Source of the DNA: Macellibacteroides fermentans
Lineage (GTDB): Bacteria > Bacteroidota > Bacteroidia > Bacteroidales > Tannerellaceae
DNA length: 64,000 nt
Assembly: GCF_013409575.1 (NCBI RefSeq)
Contig: NZ_JACCCY010000002.1
Location: 806,001 to 870,000 of the forward strand
Reading direction: 5' to 3'
Shown: piece by piece, positions 27,118 through 35,260 of the stretch
Layout: every line of letters starts with the position of its first letter
Numbering within the stretch: position 1 is the stretch's first letter
The notes under the pieces: generated by a model
Database searches by the model: none
Told to the model about the DNA's origin: nothing
The model's input: the letters and a program-made list of their open reading frames with translations, nothing else
Made by a program: the position numbers and the translations under genes

Positions 27118-27816
27118 ATGCAAATATTTTATACGCCGGACATAGCTGTAAATACAGAGTTGCCGGATGAAGAAGGGCAGCATGCCATTCGAGTACTCCG
27201 GCTAAACGAAGGAGCCGAAATACTACTTACAGACGGTAAAGGAACATTTTATAAAGCTGCCATTGCTGTTGCCAACGCTAAGCATTGTCGTGTTGATATA
27301 CTTGAACAATGGTCGCCAGGCAAACTATGGGACTTTACATTGCATATAGCCGTTGCCCCAACCAAAAATATGGATAGGCTGGAATGGTTTGCAGAAAAAG
27401 CAACCGAGATAGGTATTGATGCCATAACCTGTTTAAATTGCCGCTATTCGGAACGTAAGGAGGTAAAGCCGGCCCGTATCGAGAAGATACTGGTTAGTGC
27501 TATGAAGCAATCGCAAAAAGCAACATTACCAGTATTAACCGGAATGACCGACTTTAAGACGTTTGTTTCTCAACCATTCGACGGACGCAAATTTATTGCT
27601 CATTGTAATGAGGGCGAAAAGCCATTGATAAAACAGATCTATAATCCGGGAGAATCTGCCCTGGTCCTGATCGGACCCGAAGGCGATTTCAGTCCGGAAG
27701 AGGTTACATTGGCACTGCATAACGGCTTTGAACCAATATCTTTAGGAGAGAGCCGACTCAGAACGGAGACTGCCGCTCTTGTAGCCTGTCATACCTTGCA
27801 TGTACTAAATCAATAA
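27118..27816 (+). CDS. rsmE: 16S rRNA (uracil1498-N3)-methyltransferase
   Basis: A 232-residue RsmE that methylates N3 of U1498 in 16S rRNA. An N-terminal PUA-like domain (QHAIRVLRLNEGAEILLTDGKG) precedes a C-terminal SPOUT methyltransferase with the trefoil-knot SAM site LIGPEGDFSPEEV and SLGESRLRTETAALV. The length is normal. It follows the nucleoside transporter by 9 bases and converges with the secreted protein gene at 27856. No clear hairpin terminator was found in the short gap. Confidence 0.95.
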   Translation: MQIFYTPDIAVNTELPDEEGQHAIRVLRLNEGAEILLTDGKGTFYKAAIAVANAKHCRVDILEQWSPGKLWDFTLHIAVAPTKNMDRLEWFAEKATEIGIDAITCLNCRYSERKEVKPARIEKILVSAMKQSQKATLPVLTGMTDFKTFVSQPFDGRKFIAHCNEGEKPLIKQIYNPGESALVLIGPEGDFSPEEVTLALHNGFEPISLGESRLRTETAALVACHTLHVLNQ

Positions 27817-27855
27817 ACGCTTGCGTTGACAGGCCGGATAAGAGCGTAATCTCCA

Positions 27856-28623
27856 TTACCGGACATTGTTAATGGAGTTCTTTACGGTGTCGTGTTTTGT
27901 TTTAAGCACCGAGCTGATCGAATATGTTTTTCCCTCAATTTGAATCGTTCCTTCTACTTTATAGGTCTGGGGGGCTACTTTTACCATTTGTCTTGTAAGC
28001 GAAACGGGAAAAAGTTCTTTGCTGTCCGTATTCATCTCTTTTTTCTGAAGCCCTTGGTTTACCTTTTCACCAAAGGTGGCTCCCTGGGTTTGTTTGGGAA
28101 CCGTTACGTTCATCGAGATACGGTTGGGCATGGAGTTGTTTGTATTTATACTTTCCGCTTCAATGTTTAGCCAAAGATTTTCAGGAATGAGGGCTATCAC
28201 CTTTTCTCCGTTTTCATTTTCAACAATTATACCGTAGGTTTGCATGGTTTGGCTTGAAAACTCTTTGGTAATTGTAATGGGCTTATGTTGTCGTTTTCCG
28301 GTAGCCATGCCGCTGGCGTGATCGCGGGCGGTTACTATCTTCAAGTCATTTCTGAAGAGGTTTTCCTGCTCTTGATTATCAAATGCCCATTCGATTACTA
28401 CCGGTTCCAACTCGATAACTTCGAAAACGATTTTGGGAACATTCTCTTTGTCCAACATTCCATCGCAATCGTTGTCCCGTCCGTCAAAATCCGCCTTTTG
28501 GCCCATTTGGCGGGAGGTCTGTTCCATATTCGTACTCTTTCCAATCGCTTTCGAAAGCGTGTTTTGCGGATAAACGTACAAGCTACCCAGCAACAAAATA
28601 ATCGTTATGCTCAAAGTTTTCAT
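27856..28623 (-). CDS. secreted protein with calcium-loop-like motif, unknown function
   Basis: An exported protein of about 255 residues. An ATG at 28635 also exists, but the one at 28623 gives a cleaner signal peptide (MKTLSITIILLLGSLYVYPQ). Soon after the signal lies DFDGRDNDCDGMLD, an alternating Asp pattern like a thrombospondin type 3 or EF-hand calcium loop. The remainder is beta-rich with two or three repeating strands (KPITITKEF, RISMNVTVPKQ, YKVEGTIQIEGK). The family was not recognised. It may be a periplasmic or surface adhesion-type protein. It is convergent with rsmE and divergent from the GH5 gene. Confidence 0.7.
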   Translation of the reverse strand: MKTLSITIILLLGSLYVYPQNTLSKAIGKSTNMEQTSRQMGQKADFDGRDNDCDGMLDKENVPKIVFEVIELEPVVIEWAFDNQEQENLFRNDLKIVTARDHASGMATGKRQHKPITITKEFSSQTMQTYGIIVENENGEKVIALIPENLWLNIEAESINTNNSMPNRISMNVTVPKQTQGATFGEKVNQGLQKKEMNTDSKELFPVSLTRQMVKVAPQTYKVEGTIQIEGKTYSISSVLKTKHDTVKNSINNVR

Positions 28624-28832
28624 AATACCGTGCATGAATTGTTAATTAATTGGGTGCATATTCTCTTATATATTATGTATAACAATTCCGCTGATCATTT
28701 GGATTGAATTACCTCCTCCAAAAATACAGAAGGGTGTTTTTACATCGGTAACATCAGGGAGGTCAGATATAGTTTTTACTTAAATTAATGACTCCGGACA
28801 AATTGCTAAGAGTATAATAATTAGCCACTTTA

Positions 28833-28864
28833 TTTGGAGAACCATTTAAAATAGGTTAGATTTG
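28833..28864 (+). promoter_or_regulatory. promoter of GH5 gene
   Basis: TTTG (28833-28836), a 20-base spacer and TAGATTTG (28857-28864) match the Bacteroidetes consensus closely, 29 bases before the ATG. Confidence 0.7.
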
Positions 28865-28893
28865 TAACTTCCGGTTAACTTTATATTGCTAGT

Positions 28894-30069
28894 ATGATAA
28901 CACGTAGAGATTTCTTAAAGATGGCAGGTACGGCCTCTGTTGTGGGAGCGCTTAAGCCTGATTTTGCATTTGCTGATGTGATGAATACTTTTTCGGAGGT
29001 TAATAAACTCCCCAGGTGGAGAGGTTTTAATTTGCTTGATTTCTTTTCGCCGGTGAAACGGGGACCTAATGATAGGAACGCATCTCTGACTACCGAAAAT
29101 GATTTTAAATGGATGGCCGACTGGGGTTTTGATTTTGTTCGTATTCCGATGGCATACCCCTCATATCTGCAGTTTGATCCTAAAGGCGATCCTAACAAAC
29201 GAATTACAAAAGAGGAGGTTCTTCTGTTTGATGAATCTGCCATCGAAAGAGTAGATCATCTGATAACAAAAGCAAACCAGCACGGCTTACATGTAAGTCT
29301 GAATCTCCACCGCGCTCCCGGTTTTTGCATCAATGCGGGTTTTCATGAGCCCTATAATTTGTGGCGTGATAAAGAAGCGCAGAAAGCTCTGTATGCCCAT
29401 TGGGAAATGTGGGCCAAGCGGTATAAAGGTATTTCGTCCAAACTACTTAGTTTTGATTTATTGAACGAACCCTGTGCTCCGGTGGACATGAACGACCAGC
29501 ACACCCAGAAGCCTCCGGTAGACGGAGCTATTTACAGACAAGTTGCCGAAGGTTGCCTGCGTGTAATTAAAGAGCAGAACCAAAGCAGGCTAGTTGTTGC
29601 CGACGGGAATGGAGGCGGCTCGTTTGTTGTTCCGGAGCTGACAGATCTACCTTTGGCACAAAGTTGCCGTGGTTACTATCCTCATTATATATCTCATTAC
29701 CGGGCTTCGTGGGTTTGGAAAAATCCGGACGATTCGCCTGCGGTTGAATGGCCCGGAGTAATTAACGGCGAAACATTTAACAGGGAGGTGTTGCAGGCTT
29801 TTTACAAACCCTGGCTCGATCTGGCAAAAAGCGGAGTTGGAGTTCATTGCGGCGAGTGCGGTTGTTATCGCGAAACACCCCACGACGTATTTCTTCGTTG
29901 GTTTGAAGATCAGCTAAGTATCTTTACAGAGCATCAGATTGGTTACGCATTATGGAATTTCCGTGGCGATTTTGGTATCCTCGACTCTAAGCGAAAGGAT
30001 GTGAAATACAAAGACTGGTACGGTCATCAGTTGGATGAGAAAATGCTTCAGCTGTTACAAAAATATTGA
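28894..30069 (+). CDS. Tat-exported glycoside hydrolase family 5 protein
   Basis: A 391-residue GH5-type TIM barrel. The N-terminus MITRRDFLKMAGTASVVGAL is a twin-arginine signal, so it is exported folded. Catalytic residues are visible: acid/base Glu192 in LLNEPCAP and nucleophile Glu321 in HCGECGCY, with VSLNLHRAPGFC for the conserved barrel Arg/His strand. Family activities include endoglucanase, mannanase and exo-beta-glucanase; the sequence does not decide. It is monocistronic with its own promoter and terminator. No SusCD pair or sensor is adjacent. Confidence 0.88.
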   Translation: MITRRDFLKMAGTASVVGALKPDFAFADVMNTFSEVNKLPRWRGFNLLDFFSPVKRGPNDRNASLTTENDFKWMADWGFDFVRIPMAYPSYLQFDPKGDPNKRITKEEVLLFDESAIERVDHLITKANQHGLHVSLNLHRAPGFCINAGFHEPYNLWRDKEAQKALYAHWEMWAKRYKGISSKLLSFDLLNEPCAPVDMNDQHTQKPPVDGAIYRQVAEGCLRVIKEQNQSRLVVADGNGGGSFVVPELTDLPLAQSCRGYYPHYISHYRASWVWKNPDDSPAVEWPGVINGETFNREVLQAFYKPWLDLAKSGVGVHCGECGCYRETPHDVFLRWFEDQLSIFTEHQIGYALWNFRGDFGILDSKRKDVKYKDWYGHQLDEKMLQLLQKY

Positions 30070-30152
30070 CTCCAACAGAAAGAATGGTCTTTGAATAGAT
30101 TCAAGCGCCTTTATTGGGTTAGCACACCAATATTTTGATGAGAATGATAATA

Positions 30153-30195
30153 AAAGAGGGATGTTTCATGTAATGGAAATATCCCTCTTTATTAT
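30153..30195. terminator. terminator after GH5 gene
   Basis: AAAGAGGGAT pairs with ATCCCTCTTT; TTTC/GAAA pairing extends the stem inward after a small bulge. A+T-rich flanks on both sides allow use in both directions, since the membrane-protein gene at 30239 converges on it. Confidence 0.8.
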
Positions 30196-30238
30196 TATAT
30201 TTAATAGTTATGCGTTCTTTTCAATTTTCGTTATACAT

Positions 30239-30643
30239 TCAACGTATGTTTTTATATACGAATAGATAAGCAACTGCTGCAAGGGTTAAAGCTGCAATAG
30301 CAATATACATAAATAGGACAAGTGCGTATGGCATATTATAAAATCGGGAAAACTCTCTCTTCTTATTGTATTTCTCTATAATTCTGCTATATCTTTCATT
30401 ATATCGATAATAAAAATACAATAATCCAACAAATGAAAAGCTAAATATTATCTTAGAGAACGTTCCCAAATGATAATTTTCAATATGAAATAGCTTGATA
30501 ACAATTATACAAAGAGATACCAGATTCGAGGCAAGACAAAATGCGACAGGAAAAACTCCACCTAAGATTGGTATATCAGCATAATTCCGACTTTTTATAC
30601 CTTGTTTATAAGCCGCATAAAAAAGAAAATCGTAAAAAAACAT
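30239..30643 (-). CDS. hypothetical small membrane protein
   Basis: A 134-residue protein with probably three membrane helices (about 26-52, 63-82 and 104-128). A basic, tyrosine-rich cytoplasmic stretch (YRYNERYSRIIEKYNKKRE) lies between the second and third. No conserved motif was recognised. The composition is Phe/Tyr/Ile-rich and the DNA is more A+T-rich than neighbours, suggesting an accessory gene. A 55-codon frame ends 6 bases upstream on the same strand, so the two may form a small operon. Function unknown. Confidence 0.65.
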   Translation of the reverse strand: MFFYDFLFYAAYKQGIKSRNYADIPILGGVFPVAFCLASNLVSLCIIVIKLFHIENYHLGTFSKIIFSFSFVGLLYFYYRYNERYSRIIEKYNKKREFSRFYNMPYALVLFMYIAIAALTLAAVAYLFVYKNIR

Positions 30644-30649
30644 TTTAGT

Positions 30650-30817
30650 TTACTTATTTAGATTGTTTAAGTATCCATACAAATCACCACCCTCTATATG
30701 AATTGTTTTACAAATGTATGAAAACCATATATTAAACATAAAGTTCTTCGGTAATTCTTCTCTAAAAAGCAAAAAATGCATAGGCTCTCTGTACAATTGT
30801 TTATGTTTTTGAAACAT
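30650..30817 (-). CDS. possible 55-residue small protein
   Basis: A short minus-strand frame from ATG 30817-30815 to TAA 30652-30650, ending 6 bases before the start of the membrane-protein gene. The product is basic and aromatic (it includes REPMHFLLFREELPKNF and YICKTIHIEGGDLYGY). No signal peptide or family was recognised. The frame stays open for 13 codons upstream of the ATG, so it could also be the tail of a decayed longer gene. The tight spacing supports coexpression, but the coding call rests on little evidence. Confidence 0.35.
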   Translation of the reverse strand: MFQKHKQLYREPMHFLLFREELPKNFMFNIWFSYICKTIHIEGGDLYGYLNNLNK

Positions 30818-30926
30818 TATTTTCGTTGGCGAACAAAATGGAAATGGGTATGATTTTGCTTATTGATGCAACGTTTTTAGCGGATAATGCATCCTAATGG
30901 GTGTATGTTAAATTAAACGCAATAAA

Positions 30927-31355
30927 ATGAAAGTAAATTTATCTGTTATTACCCTGAGTTTGGGGTTGCTAATTTTAGCACCCGGATGTTCAACATCCAA
31001 AATGAAGAACAATACTGCAATTGAAGGTCGCGAATGGAGTTTGGTTTCCGTACAATCTAAAGATGGTTCAACCAAACTTACTCCGGCTGAAGACCAGCAG
31101 CCCACGCTTTCGATATTGCAGGGAAGGGTGAGTGGCTCTGCCGGTTGTAACCGAATTATGGGTTCGGTCGTTGTTGAAGGTAATAAGCTGAAATTCGATA
31201 AAGTAGCAACAACCATGATGCTTTGTCCGGACGCTATGAACCTGGAAGATGCCGTGCTTAATGTATTTGGACTGGCCAACAACTATAAGGTTACTGGTAC
31301 AACGCTCGAACTTAAGAAGGATTCTGAAGTTCTTGCTGTATATAAGATCAAATAA
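30927..31355 (+). CDS. META domain lipoprotein (HslJ-like)
   Basis: A 142-residue exported protein with a lipoprotein signal (LLILAPGCSTS, lipidated Cys21). A single META domain covers about residues 30-140: EGREWSLVSVQSKDG, the core SGSAGCNRIMGSVVVEG, and TTMMLCPDAMNLE. META proteins such as HslJ are linked to heat-shock or novobiocin tolerance in E. coli; here the role is likely envelope-related but unproven. It is monocistronic, with a 283-base upstream gap that holds the possible small ORF on the other strand. Confidence 0.85.
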   Translation: MKVNLSVITLSLGLLILAPGCSTSKMKNNTAIEGREWSLVSVQSKDGSTKLTPAEDQQPTLSILQGRVSGSAGCNRIMGSVVVEGNKLKFDKVATTMMLCPDAMNLEDAVLNVFGLANNYKVTGTTLELKKDSEVLAVYKIK

Positions 31356-31462
31356 ATTATACAGCGTTCATTGCTAAGCAGTGCTTTATCTAAATTCCTT
31401 AAGGGAAGTAATAGTTAGCCTGCGATGAACTAATTATTTGCTAACGAATACTTATTCGTTTG

Positions 31463-31530
31463 ACAGCTGTTGAATGCAAGTTCAACAGCTGTGTACTTTG
31501 CGTTCAACAGCTGACAAACGCAAAGTACAC
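31463..31530. repeat. nested overlapping inverted repeats
   Basis: ACAGCTGTTGAA (31463-31474) pairs with TTCAACAGCTGT (31481-31492). The second half of that hairpin runs into GTGTACTTTGCGTT (31491-31504), which pairs with AACGCAAAGTACAC (31517-31530). The loop of the second hairpin contains a third TTCAACAGCTG (31503-31513). The two hairpins share bases, so they are alternative folds. There is no T-run after either. This lies in a 534-base gap between the META gene and guaA that otherwise shows no gene. Confidence 0.8.
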
Positions 31531-31700
31531 AATTGTTGAATGAATAGTTCTCCTAAGAGAAGAAAATAAAAGTCTTAAGAGGAGGAACTAATTGATAGGG
31601 AGAAATCTATAGTTGCTCACTAGTGGGGCTTGAGAAGTGGTATTGTGTTACGAAATCGGCTTCAGCTCCATGATTGGGGGATGTGATAGATGACACATGC

Positions 31701-31727
31701 TGACAGATGTAAAAACGCCATCTGTCA
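31701..31727. repeat. TGACAGATG hairpin and related repeats
   Basis: TGACAGATG pairs with CATCTGTCA across a nine-base loop, and similar words (TAGATGACA just upstream, AATGACA downstream) recur within 90 bases. No convincing gene is readable through here. It may be a decayed element or binding-site cluster. Confidence 0.45.
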
Positions 31728-31809
31728 TTGGTTATATCTCTGCCATTCAGGTGGTTGGGTGATAAAAATGATAAATGACACTTAGTTTTGCGAAAATCAG
31801 AAATAAAAT

Positions 31810-31845
31810 GAGAGGCTGAACCTTTTTTTAAGTGTTCAGCCTCTC
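31810..31845. terminator. terminator after guaA
   Basis: GAGAGGCTGAAC pairs perfectly with GTTCAGCCTCTC (12 base pairs, 12-base loop) with A/T-rich flanks. It lies just past the guaA stop and also faces the plus-strand META gene, so it may be bidirectional. Confidence 0.8.
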
Positions 31846-31889
31846 TATCTATTTTAAGTATGTCTGGTTTGCTTACAGCGCCATTTGTA

Positions 31890-33410
31890 TTATTCCCACT
31901 CGATTGTTGCGGGAGGTTTAGAGCTGATGTCGTAAACAACGCGGTTTACACCTTTTACCTTGTTTATGATTTCGTTCGAAACTTTAGCAAGGAAATCGTA
32001 AGGAAGCTGAGCCCAGTCGGCCGTCATGGCATCGGTGGAAGTTACAGCACGTAAAGCGATTGTATAATCGTATGTACGCTCGTCGCCCATTACACCTACC
32101 GAACGAACCGGCAGCAAGATAGAGCCAGCCTGCCAGATCTTATCGTACAATCCCCATTCGCGCATCAATGAAATATAGATATCATCGGCATTCTGAAGGA
32201 TTTCGATCTTCTCTGGAGTGATTTCGCCCAATACACGGATTCCAAGTCCCGGTCCCGGGAATGGATGACGTTTAATTAGGTTTGGCATCATACCCAGCTC
32301 GTTGCCCACACGACGAACTTCGTCTTTAAACAACAGTCGCAATGGTTCAACCAATTTAAGTTTCATGGTATCGGGCAGACCACCTACGTTATGGTGACTC
32401 TTAATTACCGTTCCGGTGATTGAAAGAGATTCGATCACGTCCGGATAAATAGTTCCTTGTCCCAGCCACTTGATATCTTTAAGCTTCTTGGCCTCTTCGT
32501 CGAATACGTCGATAAAGCCTTTACCAATAATCTTACGTTTTTGTTCAGGATCGGTTACGCCATGCAGTTCGCGGTAGAATTTTTCTTTCGCATTAACACC
32601 GATAACATTAAGTCCCAGGTGTTCGTAATCGTCCATCACCTTTTCAAATTCATTTTTACGGAGCAAACCGTGGTCAACGAATATACAGGTAAGGTTTTTT
32701 CCGATCGCCTTGTTAAGCAGAACAGCCGTTACAGAAGAATCCACACCGCCCGACAATGCCAGAATCACTTTGTCGTCTCCCAATTGTTTTTTCAAATCGG
32801 CCACAGTAGACTCGATGAAAGAAGCCGGAGTCCAGTCTTTTGCACATCCGCAGATAGAAAGGAAGTTGTCCAGAATCTTAGTACCGTCTGTAGTATGGAA
32901 TACTTCCGGATGGAACTGTACACCCCAGGTCTGCTCGCCTTCAATGTGATATGCTGCAGCCGGAACGTCGTTTGTGCTGGCTACAATTTTGAATGAAGAG
33001 GGAAGAACCGTAATGGTATCTCCGTGCGACATCCAAACCTGCGAACCTGCTTCAATACCCTTTAATAATGGGTCGTTGCCGTTAATAGAACCAAGATTAG
33101 CCCGACCGTATTCACGAGAGTCGCCCGATTCTACTTTTCCGCCCGATGTATATGCTAAGAATTGTGCGCCATAGCAAATGCCAAGTACCGGGTATTTCCC
33201 TCTGATTCCAGATAAATCGGCCTTAAACGCTGTTTCGTCATTTACCGAGTAAGGGCTACCTGAAAGAATCACCCCTTTCACGTCCGATGCATCTTCCGGG
33301 AAATGGTTGTAGGGAACAATCTCACAATACATATTTAACTCTCTGAGTCTGCGTCCGATCAGCTGAGTTGTTTGCGAGCCAAAATCAAGAATAATAATTT
33401 TCTCGTGCAT
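31890..33410 (-). CDS. guaA: GMP synthase (glutamine-hydrolysing)
   Basis: A 506-residue GMP synthetase converting XMP, glutamine and ATP to GMP. The N-terminal class I glutamine amidotransferase has nucleophile Cys79 (GICYGAQ) and the His167/Glu169 pair (FHPEVFHT). The middle ATP-pyrophosphatase has the PP-loop ALSGGVDSS. The C-terminal dimerisation domain has [16 protein letters not shown] and ends [11 protein letters not shown]. It is full length and intact. It is normally needed for purine synthesis, which matters because it lies between the two directly repeated introns and would be lost if they recombined. Confidence 0.97.
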   Translation of the reverse strand: MHEKIIILDFGSQTTQLIGRRLRELNMYCEIVPYNHFPEDASDVKGVILSGSPYSVNDETAFKADLSGIRGKYPVLGICYGAQFLAYTSGGKVESGDSREYGRANLGSINGNDPLLKGIEAGSQVWMSHGDTITVLPSSFKIVASTNDVPAAAYHIEGEQTWGVQFHPEVFHTTDGTKILDNFLSICGCAKDWTPASFIESTVADLKKQLGDDKVILALSGGVDSSVTAVLLNKAIGKNLTCIFVDHGLLRKNEFEKVMDDYEHLGLNVIGVNAKEKFYRELHGVTDPEQKRKIIGKGFIDVFDEEAKKLKDIKWLGQGTIYPDVIESLSITGTVIKSHHNVGGLPDTMKLKLVEPLRLLFKDEVRRVGNELGMMPNLIKRHPFPGPGLGIRVLGEITPEKIEILQNADDIYISLMREWGLYDKIWQAGSILLPVRSVGVMGDERTYDYTIALRAVTSTDAMTADWAQLPYDFLAKVSNEIINKVKGVNRVVYDISSKPPATIEWE

Positions 33411-33435
33411 GCAATAAGTGTTTAATTGAGTGGCG

Positions 33436-33443
33436 CAAAGTTA
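33436..33443 (-). promoter_or_regulatory. -7 promoter element of guaA
   Basis: TAACTTTG on the minus strand, 25 bases before the guaA ATG, fits TAnnTTTG. The -33 region is T-rich without an exact TTTG. No purine riboswitch fold was recognised in the short leader. Confidence 0.45.
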
Positions 33444-33571
33444 GCAATAAAAAATGATACCATAAAAACTCCTTTACCACAAATTAAAGCTAAGGTTGGA
33501 AGCAATTGTTAACAAGTCCTTAAAAATGTGTAAATATAAGGCAAAAGAGTTTTCTGCAATGGATTAAAGTG

Positions 33572-33579
33572 TACCTTTG
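33572..33579 (+). promoter_or_regulatory. -7 promoter element of coiled-coil protein gene
   Basis: TACCTTTG fits TAnnTTTG and ends 32 bases before the ATG at 33612. The -33 partner is weak. Confidence 0.45.
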
Positions 33580-33611
33580 CATGATCTTTTTAGTGACTCT
33601 TATAACGAACT

Positions 33612-34517
33612 ATGGATACAGAAAAGAAAGAGATTAAACGAATCAATAAGCTTACTTTGCTTATAATGGCTGTGGTTGTGTTGTTGTTGCTTGTAGCAGG
33701 TGGTGGATATTATATATATAACCAAAAACAACAGATGAGTGAGATGACGCAAGCGTTTGTGCTTGAAAAGGAATCCCTCGAAGACGAGTTTAATGATCTG
33801 TCTCTTCAGTACGAAGGGTATAAGTTCAGTGTAGGGAACGACTCCCTGCTTTCCCTGCTGTCTACAGAGCAGGGCAAGGTTCAGCGTCTGCTTGAAGAGT
33901 TGCGTACCGTTAAGGCTACCAATGCCAGCCGTATCAATCAGCTTAAAAAAGAATTGGAAACATTACGTAAGGTAATGCGCAACTATGTAATCCAGATTGA
34001 CTCATTGAATACCGCCAATCAAATTCTGAAAGAAGAAAACAAGCAGGTAATTAAAAAATACGAGCAGGTTTCAAGTTCGGCTACCAAACTAAAGGAAGAA
34101 AAAGAGAAACTGGCAGAACGTGTTACATTGGCTTCACGATTGGATGCTACCGATATATCGGTTACCCCAACCAACAGTCGTGGAAAGAAGATGACTAAGA
34201 TTAAACGGATGGAACAGTTTGTTATTAACTTTAAACTGGCCAAAAATATAACAGCTCCTGTTGGCGAAAAGGTAGTTTACCTCCGTATAATGAAACCGGA
34301 CGACGATGTATTGGTGAAAAGCCGTGCAGATGTGTTTGTGTTTGAAAACAAAGAGATCAATTACTCCATAAAGAAACTGGTTGAATACGAAGGCGAAGAT
34401 TTGCCGATAACCGTGTACTGGAAGATAGAGGAGTTTCTTTCGCCGGGTACTTACCGGGTGGATGTGTTTGCCGACGGCAATCATATCGGAAAGAAAACCT
34501 TTGTACTGGAGGAGTAG
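33612..34517 (+). CDS. membrane-anchored coiled-coil protein, unknown function
   Basis: A 301-residue protein with a short basic start, one membrane helix (about 15-36), and a long coiled coil (about 38-175) rich in Glu, Leu and Lys heptads. A compact C-terminal beta domain (about 195-300; EKVVYLRIMKPDDDVLV, SPGTYRVDVFADGNHIGKKTF) looks like an Ig-like fold. The topology suggests a periplasmic rod holding a binding module, perhaps an envelope-spanning scaffold. No enzymatic motif is seen. It ends 5 bases before the Crp-family regulator, so they are probably co-transcribed. Confidence 0.75.
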   Translation: MDTEKKEIKRINKLTLLIMAVVVLLLLVAGGGYYIYNQKQQMSEMTQAFVLEKESLEDEFNDLSLQYEGYKFSVGNDSLLSLLSTEQGKVQRLLEELRTVKATNASRINQLKKELETLRKVMRNYVIQIDSLNTANQILKEENKQVIKKYEQVSSSATKLKEEKEKLAERVTLASRLDATDISVTPTNSRGKKMTKIKRMEQFVINFKLAKNITAPVGEKVVYLRIMKPDDDVLVKSRADVFVFENKEINYSIKKLVEYEGEDLPITVYWKIEEFLSPGTYRVDVFADGNHIGKKTFVLEE

Positions 34518-34522
34518 TTACG

Positions 34523-35128
34523 ATGAATCCTACCGATCCTTTCGTACAACTGTATGGGCATCTGGATGCAGCTCTGCTGGCCGACGAACAGTTTGTAAGC
34601 GAGTTTAAGAACAGCGCCACATTGCTTAAGGTACAAAAAGGAGATTACCTTCTCAGAGCGGGTGAGGTCTGCTCTGAGGGTTACTTTATAAATAAAGGCC
34701 TGTTTCTGCACCTGTTTATCAACGATCAGGGCAACGAGAGTGTGATGGGATTTTCCGTAGATAATTTCTATCCCTTTCTTTCTTCCATTTCCTACTTTAC
34801 CCAAACGCCTTCCGATTTCGAGATTCTGGCAATGGAAGATGCCGAGCTGATCTGTATCTCGCGGACCCAGATAGAAATGTTATCGTCCCGATATCCATTG
34901 TTCGCCTCTTTCTATCAGCGGGTGATGATGATGGTTATTTCCAAGATCTATACAATGTATGCAGCCCGCCAATCCCACACGGCAGAAGGGTTTATGGAAT
35001 ACCTTTACAATGAATACATATGGATTGTAAACAGAGTTCCAGATAAGTATATCGCCCGTTTTATGGGTATCAGCAATGCCTGGTACTGCAAGCTCAAGAA
35101 ACGTCTTTTCGATTCGGGCAAGGTTTAA
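34523..35128 (+). CDS. Crp/Fnr family transcriptional regulator
   Basis: A 201-residue cAMP-receptor-like protein. A cyclic-nucleotide-binding-type jelly roll occupies about residues 15-125 (LKVQKGDYLLRAGEVCSEGYFINKG split around the barrel), followed by the long dimer helix and a short C-terminal helix-turn-helix (PDKYIARFMGISNAWYCKLKKRL). The canonical phosphate-binding RxS of cAMP-bound CRP is not evident, so the ligand is unknown, as for most Bacteroidetes members. It sits just upstream of the TolC/HlyD/ABC-2 operon and is a good candidate for its regulator. Confidence 0.88.
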   Translation: MNPTDPFVQLYGHLDAALLADEQFVSEFKNSATLLKVQKGDYLLRAGEVCSEGYFINKGLFLHLFINDQGNESVMGFSVDNFYPFLSSISYFTQTPSDFEILAMEDAELICISRTQIEMLSSRYPLFASFYQRVMMMVISKIYTMYAARQSHTAEGFMEYLYNEYIWIVNRVPDKYIARFMGISNAWYCKLKKRLFDSGKV

Positions 35129-35226
35129 CACCCTCCAATAACTCTCTTTATTGCACCATTTTATCCGAAATTGAATTACTTCAATTTATTCTATCCCGCA
35201 ATCAAGTAATTTTGCGGCGGAATATG

Positions 35227-35234
35227 TATATTTG
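35227..35234 (+). promoter_or_regulatory. -7 promoter element of the export operon
   Basis: TATATTTG fits TAnnTTTG, 26 bases before the ATG at 35261. The nearest upstream TTTG is too close, so regulator-assisted initiation is possible. Confidence 0.45.
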
Positions 35235-35260
35235 AACAATTAGAATAAAATTTGAATGAA

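Noticed and set aside
31607-31939. 110-codon minus-strand frame beyond guaA
   Set aside because: It begins inside guaA in another frame, runs through the guaA terminator hairpin and the repeat block, and shows no coding character.
33411-33611. Riboswitch in the guaA/coiled-coil divergent region
   Set aside because: The leaders deduced from the -7 boxes are only about 20-30 nt, too short for a purine riboswitch, and no conserved core was recognised.
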